NCBI GenBank assembly: GCA_001599815.1
Contig: BCIA01000001.1
Span: forward strand, 748,934-812,933
Length of the DNA: 64,000 nucleotides
DNA from: Furcasterigmium furcatum
Taxonomy: Eukaryota; Ascomycota; Sordariomycetes; Glomerellales; Plectosphaerellaceae
Direction of reading: 5' to 3'
How positions within the stretch are numbered: position 1 is the stretch's first letter; each line of letters begins with the position of its first letter. Under the pieces are notes generated by a model. That model made no database searches. It saw only the letters and a list, made by a program, of their open reading frames with translations, and was not told the DNA's origin. Below, one piece after another: positions 48,310 through 58,175 of this stretch. The translations under genes and the position numbers were made by a program.

Positions 48310-49173
48310 ATGCTCCGAACCCAGGCCTCCTCCCTGCTGCGCGCCGTGCCCCGGCAGCAGCAGGCCATGGTCCTCCGCAGGGCCGCGACCACCCACGCCA
48401 TCTCCAACCCGACCCTGGCCAACATCGAGAAGAGGTGGGAGTCGATGCCTCTCCAGGAGCAGGCCGACCTGTGGATGGCTCTGAGGGACCGCATGAAGGG
48501 CCCCTGGGCCGAGCTCACCCTTCAGGAGAAGAAGGCCGGTACGTGTTGACTCTCACTACCAGCGGGGATCCGCTTTCGAGCACAGGGCGAAGTGGTCTGT
48601 CACCATCATGCCAATTGAGCTTGACAAAGCTGCCATCGTCCGACGACGACATCTCCTCTGCGCCGCGAGCGCGATGGAAGCGCCAATGGCAAGCTTCGAG
48701 CCCTCGAACAGTGTTCGTGACTCGACCTTGCTGCTCAATTGATGAAGACAGACCACCTCACCCCCAATCGATCGCGCCACCCAGAAACAACACCATACCA
48801 CCGAGGAAATCACTAACAGCATTGCAGCCTACTGGATCGCTTTCGGTCCTCATGGCCCCCGCGCGCAGGACCCTCCCGGTGAGGGCTCCCGCGTCTTCTT
48901 CGGCACCGCCATCGCTGTCGGCGCCAGTCTCGCCCTCTTCAGCTTCACCCGCTTGTTCGCCAAGTCCGGCCCGCCCACGATGAACAAGGAGTGGCAGGAG
49001 GCTGCCAACGAGAAGCTCATCGTATGTCCACTCCGCAGCGAAAGCCTCGCGCGTTTCCTCCGGGGACACCTGCTAACCCTCTCCCGCAGGAGCAACGCTC
49101 CGACCCCCTCACCGGTATCTCCTCCGACTACTACACTGGCAAGGGCCAGGTCCAGTCTCCTCCCAAGAACTAA
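48310..49173 (+). CDS. COX5: Cytochrome c oxidase subunit IV/5, mitochondrial
   Basis: Nuclear-encoded structural subunit of complex IV in the inner membrane. Three exons, 48310-48538, 48828-49021 and 49090-49173, give 168 aa (yeast Cox5a is 153). The first 26 residues are Arg/Gln/Ala-rich without acids, a presequence. Then NPTLANIEKRWESMP and W..L..RM.GPW.ELT, the matrix part of the COX4 family, followed by the single transmembrane helix FFGTAIAVGASLALFSFTRLF and an intermembrane-space tail ending in a short PPTMNKEWQEA and YYTGKGQ. Intron 1 is long for this genome (289 nt). The flanking minus-strand gene GBE1 ends 0.5 kb downstream. Confidence 0.95.
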
Positions 49174-49651
49174 GCGGGTTATTGCTCCATGGTCTCTCGA
49201 AACGTTGCCGGCCGCTGCAACCCCTTGTATAAAACTACGTATTAGAGCGAAAACAAGAGGCTGGAGAGGTGCGCTTTCCCGGTCGGTCGGGAATGGGCAA
49301 ACTGCGTTGGCGGTGGGTGTAAATAGTGTATTGGAAGAGCTCAATCTTAAAGCAATCGTTTCTTTTGTCCGACACCGACATGTTGCGTTTCGGGCGTTCC
49401 TGGTGCTCTCCAGAGCCCCACGAGGATTCATCATGCACATTCGTAGAATCAACAGACAGACGTCTTTGCAGCTCAAAATAAATGCAATTATCAATCTCAA
49501 CCGTTTTGCAGACCGGTTTGTTTCGCAGGGTAAAACCAGGGAACCTGCCAAGGGGTAAGGACCTATATTAAAGTGTATGCTGCCTGATCAACGCGAGTTC
49601 GCTTGTCGCCTATCTCCCTACTCACCATCGTCAACGTGAGGAGCTCCCAGT
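49174..49651. other. Convergent 3' region COX5/GBE1
   Basis: 478 nt between convergent stop codons, AT-richer than coding DNA. Only out-of-frame shadows of COX5 extend into it. It should contain both 3' UTRs. Confidence 0.5.
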
Positions 49652-52090
49652 CTAAGAGTGCTGAGAGACCGGAGACTCCAAGGCCAGAACCAGCGCTGAC
49701 CTGGCGGGTATGTAGATGTGAGTCCAGTTGTTACGGCCATTCCACTCCATGGGCGTCGTGAAAAAGCGAGTGCCATTCTCAACCCGACCATGGCCACCTA
49801 CATCCTTATTGTCCGTGTTTAGGACAATCTTGTAGGTGCCGGGGACATCGATCCCAATGCGGTAGTCGCTGTAGCTCTCGCTGGGGTGGAAGTTGAAGAT
49901 GAAGACACAGCCTCCACGCTCGAACACGATGACTTTGTCTCCTTCGTGCTTGAGGGAGATGAATGCCTGTGGGGCACCGAGCCAGCCGTGGTACTCCTCG
50001 GTCTTGTTCATGAACTTATCAAAGTTGTTCAGGAACTGGTAACGGAGCAGTTGGTCCTCGGTGAGATTCAGTTGACGCCTGGCATACCAGAAAGAGTTCT
50101 GATTGCCTTCGCGGGGGAAGTCGAGCCACTCGGGGTGGCCGAACTCATTGCCCTCGAAATTCAGGTAGCCTTCGCCGCCCAGTCCATGGGTGAGGAGACG
50201 AATCATCTTGTGGAGAGCCATACCACGGTCGATCACACCGGTCAGCGGCGTCAAGACGGACATGTGAGTGTACATCTCCGCATCGCAGAGGTGCATCATC
50301 AGAGTCTTGTCGCCGACGAGTCTGGTGCCATTAGCGCCTCGACACTCTTCAAGAAATGAGGAGATGGCACTTACGCTTGATCGTGACTTTCGCAGTAAGC
50401 AATAGTCTTCTCGCCATGTCGGCGGTTGGTTAAGGTGTAGCAAATGTTGCCAATATCCCAATCCTCGTCTTTCTGCTCCTTGAGGATCTTGATCCACATG
50501 TCAGGGATGGCCATGGCCAGTCGGTAGTCGAATCCAACACCGCCCAAGGACAGCGGCAGGCACAGAGCCGGCATGCCGGACACATCCTCGGCCACTGTGA
50601 TAGTCTCGGGGTAGATGTCGTGTAGCATCTGGTTCGCAACCATGAGATACGCAACAGCCTCCTCGTCAACATCGGTTCCAAAGTACTCGTGGTATCCTCC
50701 GGAGAAACCGCTATTCTTATCAGCAAAACTAGTAGGCTGGACACTATCAAGGGAATCTTACGTTCCAATGCCGTGGTGCTTGTACAGCATGCTTGTCACG
50801 CCATCAAAGCGGAATCCGTCAAATTGATACTCGTCCATCCAGAAACGCAGGTTGCTGAGCAGAAATCTCATGACTTCGTGGTGGCCGTAGTTGAAGAGCC
50901 TGCTGTCCCAGAGCTCATGACGGCCACGAACGCCCTCATGGAAGTACTGGTGATCCGAGCCGTCAAACTCGTTGAGGCCATCGAGAACATTCTTGGAGGC
51001 GTGGCTATGAACAACATCGAGCAGGACAACGATGCCCATGCTATGAGCGGTATCGACGAGCTCTTTCAGGTCCTCTGGCGGCCCGTACCGGCTGCTAGCA
51101 GCGAAGAAGTTGTTAATCTGATAGCCAAAGCTGGCGTAGTAAGCGTGCTCCATGACAGCCATGAGCTGGATGACATTGTAGCCGAGATCCCGGATGCGTG
51201 GCAGCATGTTCCGAGTGAACTCCTTGTAGGTGGCGACACGAAGTTCTGGGGATGAGATGCCGACGTGTGCCTCGTACACACGCACGCTGGTGGGCTTCTT
51301 TGGCCTTGAATGCTTGAATTGATACTTCTCCGCCGGGGGCGGGTTCCAGAACCGAGCGTCGTATGCAGGGGAAACGGACAGATCCTGGGTCACATATTTG
51401 ATCCATGCTGGCAAGCGGTCGATTCGCTCGCCGCTGGGGAGCTGTAGGGAGATCTATGCGACACTTAGTATCAGGGCATCAGAGCAATTCGCGAAGGACA
51501 GAGTTCGGACCTTGATCTTGGAGTTGTGTACGATGGCCGGCTGACCGTCCTTGGGGGGCAAGACAATCTCGAAGACACCAAAGTCATTCCTCTTCATGGG
51601 GTGAGAGTCACGGTTCCAGCCGTCTGGAGTGGTGTTAGCTGTGATCTCGATCTGAGGCAGGGAGCCGGAGGCACTGACTGAAGTCACCAATCAGGAAGGC
51701 CTCGGTAGCATTGGGAGCCCATTCTCGGTAGATGATCTGACCCTGACTGTCGACATTGAAGCCGAAGAGCTCCGTGCCCTAGACCAGAACCCAGGTAAGC
51801 ATGTTGCTCGGTGGCTGCTGGAGAGGAAGACGTGCCTTGGAGAACTTGTCAATGCCGCCTTCAGTGTCGTTGATCTTGGTGATCCATTCTTGGGCTTTGG
51901 CGTATCGCCTCTTGAAGGTGTCCTGAAATGGAGATAGCCAGGGGTCAAGCTGCACGACGCCTGGTCAGAGTCAGTATCTGGCTTGTTGATGAGACGGGGC
52001 CCTGGTTTATGGGCGCGTACCAGTCCCATCATTGGGAGCGCCTGTCGCAGCAGCACTGAGAGTGTTGGCGGAATCCTCGACAGCAGCCAT
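49652..52090 (-). CDS. GBE1: 1,4-alpha-glucan (glycogen) branching enzyme
   Basis: GH13 enzyme that cuts alpha-1,4 glucan and re-attaches it through alpha-1,6 bonds in glycogen synthesis (yeast Glc3). Seven exons on the minus strand: 52090-52021, 51960-51836, 51778-51679, 51623-51511, 51453-50762, 50710-50375 and 50321-49652; the product is 701 aa. The CBM48 module (YREWAPNATEAFLIGDFNGWNR) is completed only after splicing introns 2 and 3. Catalytic residues are present: nucleophile Asp353 in DGFRFDG, acid/base Glu408 in TVAEDVSG and Asp477 in ESHDQA. The C-terminal beta domain ends at SQHS. Intron 2 is GC-AG, with an in-frame TAG inside it that would end the protein if retained. Intron 4 has an unusual GTCCGA donor. 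Length and all motifs match a functional enzyme. Confidence 0.96.
51779..51835 (-). other. GC-AG intron in GBE1
   Basis: Minus-strand 57-nt intron with donor AAG|GCACGT and acceptor GGTCTAG|GG. Splicing here joins FSK to GTELFGFNV exactly as in fungal branching enzymes. No GT donor in the neighbourhood preserves the frame, and retention would create an in-frame TAG. Confidence 0.8.
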
Positions 52091-53131
52091 TGTGAATCCT
52101 GGCTTGCTGAGAATCGCGAGTGATGGTCGAGGAGGGCGGCGAGGTTGAAAGAAAGGATGGAAGGAAGGGAGGTGATGACAACGGATGGATATGATGATAT
52201 GAGTGAGGGATGCGGGGCTTCTGAGGACTCGTATTTGTTGTGGCGAGTGGACGGACGGGCGCAATCAACGGGAAGGAGGTACGATGGAATGAGGCAGATT
52301 TGTGAATGGATGGAAATGTGCAAGGTCTCTCTTCCCTCTGCAATCTCTGCAATCTGCTCGCCACTTCGTGCGAAGAATCGGGATATGGGAGGAATCGGAC
52401 TTGATGGGAGCTCAGCTCAGGCCTGGAGAGATTGGATGTGCTAGGTGCCCACCCCTGCAGGTAGCTGTGTCTGGACCTCTGGCTACCTGCGATGACGTCG
52501 AGGGGCAGCAAATCAGATGTGGTAATTCAGACGAGAATAACTCCATCCCGACGCTCTGTGTTGCACCATTTGTACCTCTCCTTTTCCGCGGCTATGCACA
52601 TGTGAAGCACGAGGTGCAATTGCAGGGGAGTCATGGCCAATTCACACACCTGGCTTCCTCTGAGTAGCCAGAATATGGGATTCGAAGAGGAAGGACGGCC
52701 CGGGGGAGATCCTGGAATGCGGCACTTTAGGACTAACGTATGTACCCATGATGGGTTTCGCTAGGTTGATCAAGCACAGGTCATCATCAATGAGTTAAGG
52801 CAGTACCTCCGCTTCTGTGAAACGTGACGCGAGCCACAATGTTATCCGCTACAAGGGGGGCGGCTCCGTCCCCTGCCGGGTCTAAGCGTCCTGAGGAGCT
52901 GAGCTCCCCCGCATCAGCAGAGCTCCCCGTCTTATCGGGCAGTCAATCAGTTCATCGTCACAGCTGCCAGCCTGCCGCTCCGATTCCTGACCGACTCCGG
53001 CTTACCGCCGATGACCTGCTCCAACCATCCGCTTCCGTCTCTTTTCCCCTGACACTTCATTCAAAAGACCTGGCATGGTCTCGTCTTGACCCGTCACAGT
53101 TCTTCTAGTGCGTCTCTTGCACACAGACGTC
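52091..53131. promoter_or_regulatory. Divergent promoter region GBE1 / ClpX
   Basis: About 1.04 kb between divergent starts. The GBE1 side (52091-52500) is purine-rich on the + strand, i.e. CT-rich in transcript sense, typical of a leader. No gene or clear factor site recognised. Confidence 0.45.
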
Positions 53132-54941
53132 ATGATCTCGCGATATGGTGCCCGCCTTTCCTACACGTGCGCCCGTTGCGCCGCCCTCCGTCCAGTCCCT
53201 CGCCGCCATTTCTCGGCCGCGACATCTCCGAGAAACTCCAACAGCCGCAGAACGCAGGATTTCAACTCCGGATTCACGAGCAGCTATGATCCCTCCGTCG
53301 ACAACGGCCGCGGCCCCATGTTCAACAAGGCCAGGTTCGGGGTCCCCGAGTTCTACCCACGCGACCTGAAGAAGAGGGTCGATGACTACGTCGTAGGACA
53401 AGACAGGGCGAAGAAGACAATTTGCTCGACTATATTCAACCACTACCAGAACTTGAGAAGGAGGAGGCATCACGAGCTGGAGGATCGCAAGCTGCGAGAG
53501 AAGCTTCAGAGGCAACGGTATGCAAGAGATCGTGACGTGCACGAGCGATGGCGTGATGTCCACCCAGTGCAAGGTACGCTATCGCCTCATATATTCTGCA
53601 CCCTCAGCTGACGAAGATGCTCCAGACGAGTTTCCGGGCCACACCGAGTCCGCCGAGCATCTTAACGATGACCACGATGCACACGACGCCGCCGATGAAC
53701 ACTACATGGCCGAAGAGCCACAGTCACCAACCCGGGTGAAGGTCGACAAGTCCAACCTCCTCCTTCTAGGTCCCACAGGTTGTGGCAAGACATATATTCT
53801 CGAGTGAGTTAAGCAGTGGTTTATCCTAGAATGGTATGCTGACGTAGCCAGAACCCTGAGCAAACAACTCAATGTCCCCTTCACCATCGCCGACTGCAAC
53901 TCGTTCACCCAAGCCGGTTACATCGGCCAAGATGTCGAGACTTGCATCGAGAGGCTGCTGATCGAGGCCAACTACGACATCAAGGCTACCGAGAACGGCA
54001 TCGTCGTACTCGACGAGTTTGACAAGATAGCTAGGAGAGAAACAACCAATGGCAGAGATGTGAGCGGGGAGGGGGTCCAACAAGCACTCCTTAAGCTTGT
54101 AGAGGGCACAAAGGTCACCATCAACGTCAAGGACAACAGGTCATCTCGCTCGGCCTCCCCAATAACGACCAACTACTCCCCTGCGGGCTCCTCCTCGGCG
54201 CCTCAATCAACACCACCACAGGGCAAGGTTGACCAATACACCATCGACACCTCCAACATCCTGTTTGTGTTCTGTGGCGCATTCGTCGGCTTGGACAAGG
54301 CCGTTATCCGCAGGGTATCGAAACCATCCATGGGGTTCGGCTCCGATATTCGAGGGCGGCAGGGGCTGTCCGGTAGCCAACATGATCTGCCAGCCAAGTT
54401 CTTCTCTCACCTACCACACACAGACCCAGCGCTGCCAGCCTCAGAGTACACGCCACTGGACCTGACAACCCCAGCTGACTTGCAAGCTTTTGGGTTCATC
54501 CCGGAGCTCATTGGGCGAGTCCACAATATATGTGCACTCAGCCCTCTGTCCTTGGACGATCTATTTAGGATCCTGACAGAACCTCGCAACAGCCTCGTTG
54601 CTCAGTACACAACTCTGTTTGAAACATACCCCTCCCGGCTACACTTTACCAGGAAGTCGCTGTACGCCATCGCCGAAAGGGCGAAGAAGACGGAGACTGG
54701 TGCTCGTGGCCTCAAGATGGAGATGGAAAGAATCTTAGCAGAGCCCATGTTTGACGCCCCTATGCCGTACGTCTTGATCACGGAAGGGTGCGTCAAGGGC
54801 ACTGAGAAGGCAGGTTATTGGGGCAAAGATGGCCATATCGAGCTTCAGAGAAGGATTCAGGAGGAAGATGGGGACCTGACCGTGCATCATCCAGATATAA
54901 CATTTGAGCAGTACCGAGAGGCAGGACAGAGCGGTGCTTGA
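53132..54941 (+). CDS. Mitochondrial ClpX-type AAA+ unfoldase
   Basis: ATP-dependent protein unfoldase of the mitochondrial matrix. Three exons: 53132 to about 53552, 53608-53803 and 53852-54941, about 568 aa. The N-terminus is Arg-rich (LRPVPRRHFSAATSPRNSNSRR), a presequence. Residues from about 70 carry the ClpX core (DDYVVGQDRAKK), Walker A GPTGCGKT, Walker B IVVLDEFDKIA, and C-terminal small domain GLDKAV...LIGRV. The ClpX N-terminal zinc-binding domain is absent, as in yeast Mcx1. A MGFGSDIR segment sits where bacterial ClpX has the IGF loop that docks ClpP. A Ser/Pro-rich insert of about 25 residues follows INVKDN. The first splice is uncertain: the 55-nt GTGATG-CTCAG option is favoured, since the nearest in-frame alternative would be only 34 nt. 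Confidence 0.88.
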
Positions 54942-55592
54942 ACATTTATTTATGTTATCTGCAAGCTTTGCTTGGTTTGTTTTCAGGTAGGGGTAAGTTG
55001 GAGTTGGTATCTCGGATATGGATGATGAGTGCAATGAGCATGATTAGCTTGGAATACAAATTCAACTGCCTTTTCTAATGTGTTCTTTTCACTGTGGTTC
55101 AGGTCGTGAATTGGGCGAGAGCTGCCAATTCGTTCTCAAGAAAACGGCATGCTTTGATGATGGGGACTCAAATGCCCCCTGGTGACAACAGGGGCCTCGG
55201 GAAAAAGTTGAGGCTATTCAGAGGTTGACTCCTGAGGTATCCAGAAGCCCCATCAGGGTGGAAGCCTATTTCCCGTTGTAGATGCGTGCCTGAGGCTGGA
55301 TGAGGTGAAATGAGGACACCAGGCACCTCCAGGACAACGGGAAGCCGGAGGGTGGACCCCGGAAAAACCCGGTTTGCAGAATGCAGCCAATCGGGGGCGG
55401 GCTTCCACCCCGGCTCTGCCGCATAATTTTACGTCCCAGCGGGAAAAACAGACTCACGTGACTTTCTGAGGAAAGCTAACCGGTGAAGTCCTGGATCCCG
55501 AGCAAAACTGCTCACTTCTCCCCAAGTCCTCCTGGAAGTTCAACCATCACCTCTCCACTCCCATCCGAAATCGCTCTCCGTCATCTGTCAAG
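54942..55592. promoter_or_regulatory. ATP2 upstream region with CCAAT and CACGTGAC
   Basis: 651-nt tandem spacer. CCAAT at 55387-55391 and CACGTGAC at 55455-55462 lie 206 and 138 nt before the ATP2 start. This matches the CCAAT/E-box pairing seen upstream of COX5. A short pyrimidine-rich leader precedes the ATG. Confidence 0.55.
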
Positions 55593-57528
55593 ATGTTCAA
55601 GAGGTTGGTAGCTACCCGTCAATCGATTTTTTCGACGCCCGCGCGCCCAATTGCGGTCAATTGAGCTGACTGGACCTTCGCAGCGGCATTTCCTCCTTCG
55701 CCCGAGCGGCTCGCCCTACCTTCGTGGCTGGCGCTCGCCGTGCCATCAGGCCTTCCTACCCTCGTTTCCCTGCCGCCTCTAGGTTCGCCAGCACTGCTGG
55801 CGCTGGCGATGGCAAGATCTACCAGGTGAGTGACAGCTGGATTCTCGGCTTCCGCCCGGCCGAGGGTGGAAGCCGAAACGGGCAATTGGGAGAGAAGGCT
55901 CGGTGGCTGACGACAATCACCTCAACAGGTCATCGGCGCCGTCGTCGACGGTACGTGAATTCCATCCGGAATCAACAAATCGGGCCCTCGGCCATGCAAT
56001 GAATCCCTCCTGACTTTTCCTGTGCCAATAGTCAAGTTCGACGCCAAGGTTCCCCTCATTCTGAACGCCCTGGAGACCGACAACCAGGGCAACAAGCTTG
56101 TCCTCGAGGTCGCTGTACGTGCACCGGATATGCTCGAACTCGGGCATCGAATTCAATTGAACAAAAGCGCTAACGTTTCTACAGCAACATCTCGGCGAGA
56201 ATGTCGTCCGTTGCATTGCCATGGACGGTAAGTGACGGCACCTTCACCAAATTTTGCGACCCGCTCTAATATGCCGACCAGGTACCGAGGGTCTCGTCCG
56301 TGGCGCGAAGGTCCTGGACACTGGTGCCCCCATCACCATCCCCGTCGGTCCCGAGACTCTGGGCCGCATCATGAACGTCACTGGTGACCCCATTGACGAG
56401 CGTGGTCCCATCAAGTCCAAGAAGACCCTGCCCATCCACACTGAGGCTCCCGAGTTCGTCGACCAGTCTACCACCGCCGAGGTCCTCGTCACTGGTATCA
56501 AGGTCGTCGACCTGCTCGCCCCCTACGCCCGTGGTGGAAAGATTGGTCTCTTCGGTGGTGCCGGTGTCGGCAAGACTGTGTTCATCCAGGAGCTCATCAA
56601 CAACATCGCCAAGGCCCACGGTGGTTACTCTGTCTTCACCGGTGTCGGCGAGCGTACCCGTGAGGGTAACGATCTGTACCACGAAATGCAGGAGACCTCC
56701 GTCATTCAGCTTGATGGCGAGTCCAAGGTCGCCCTGGTCTTCGGTCAGATGAACGAGCCCCCGGGTGCCCGTGCCCGTGTCGCCCTTACTGGTCTGACCA
56801 TTGCCGAGTACTTCCGTGACGAGGAGGGTCAGGATGTGTTGCTCTTCATTGACAACATTTTCCGCTTCACCCAGGCCGGTTCCGAGGTGTCTGCCCTTCT
56901 GGGCCGTATCCCCTCTGCCGTCGGTTACCAGCCCACCCTCGCCGTCGACATGGGTGGTATGCAGGAGCGTATCACCACCACCAAGAAGGGCTCTATTACC
57001 TCCGTCCAGGCCGTCTACGTCCCCGCTGACGATCTGACTGATCCTGCCCCCGCCACCACCTTCGCCCATCTTGACGCCACTACTGTCCTGTCCCGTGGTA
57101 TCTCCGAGCTGGGTATCTACCCCGCCGTCGACCCTCTCGACTCCAAGTCTCGTATGCTGGACCCCCGTATCGTCGGCCAGGACCACTACGACACCGCCTC
57201 CCGCGTCCAGCAAATCCTCCAGGAGTACAAGTCCCTCCAGGACATCATTGCCATTCTGGGTATGGACGAGCTGTCGGAAGCCGACAAGCTTACCGTCGAG
57301 CGTGCCCGTAAGATCCAGCGTTTCCTGAGCCAGCCTTTCACCGTCGCCCAGGTCTTCACTGGTATCGAGGGCAAGCTCGTCGACCTCAAGGAGACCATCG
57401 CCTCGTTCAAGGCCATCCTTGCCGGCGAGGGTGACAGCCTTCCCGAGGGTGCCTTCTACATGGTTGGCGACTTCGCCTCCGCCAAGGAGAAGGGTGAGAA
57501 GATTCTCGCCGACCTCGAGAAGAACTAA
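55593..57528 (+). CDS. ATP2: F1F0 ATP synthase beta subunit, mitochondrial
   Basis: Catalytic subunit of mitochondrial F1-ATPase. Six exons: 55593-55603, 55684-55825, 55929-55950, 56032-56114, 56185-56227 and 56282-57528, giving 515 aa (yeast Atp2 is 511). Exons 1 and 3 are only 11 and 22 nt. The first 45 residues are basic and Ala/Phe/Ser-rich, a presequence ending before TAGAGDGKIYQVIG. The P-loop GGAGVGKT is at about residue 193, the catalytic GERTREGND follows near 220, DNIFRFTQAG near 290, and the DELSEADKLTVERARK end region is intact. Heavy use of C-ending codons in the last exon indicates high expression. All splice junctions restore the conserved sequence without gaps. Confidence 0.98.
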
Positions 57529-58175
57529 GAGTGGAAAGCGATTGGAGAGAACCGACGATACCTGGAGAGCGCCGAGTAAAAGCCTTGAGCGGGTGGCGTT
57601 GCCGGAGGAGACGAGGGGTCCTGTGCCTGTGTATAGAAGAGGAACCATGGGAAAGGCGAGGTGTCTCCTTAGCTCAATCAAGTCTCCTTTGTGGGTGGGC
57701 TGTGTACCAAGAAATTCACATAATTCCTCTACACTGAGTCCGGGCGCCATAGAAGCGAAGTGAAGTGATGGGGATGCTGGGCGAGGGGGTGCTGAATATC
57801 AACAACATAATCAGGATGCTGCGTTCAAATGACTGATGCCGTCAAATTGACTCGGATACCCTTGGGATATAGGGGCTGATGATAAATTAGACCATGAACC
57901 GCCGCTCCAGTTGATTTTCGAGCCATCAAACTATTCGCACCAAGCACAGAGGCAACTCGCAAACGAGAACGACCTGACAGGTTTACTGGAGTGATCGCCT
58001 CCAAGTTCATATTTAAAAAGTTGGAGTTCATACATGTCCAACCGACGAAGGACCTGGGTATATATCCCCCCAACGCCCCATGACTATTATATTAGCATGA
58101 TCTACATGAGCTCGTCATATCCACGTTCAACGCCCAAGAACAAGAAAAATCCATGGCGGAGCGCGAAGGGAGCCT
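57529..58175. other. Convergent 3' region ATP2 / Zn2Cys6 factor
   Basis: 647 nt between convergent stop codons. No supported frame. The centre (about 57880-58110) is AT-richer, as expected for UTRs and poly(A) regions. Confidence 0.5.

Noticed and set aside
53574..53607. 34-nt intron in ClpX
   Set aside because: It keeps the frame but is below the practical minimum for fungal introns and has no branch point; a 55-nt intron ending at the same acceptor is preferred.
56266..57750. 494-codon open frame on the minus strand opposite ATP2
   Set aside because: Same cause as above: extreme codon bias of ATP2 removes stops from the complement. Gly/Asp/Leu/Val-rich product without a domain.
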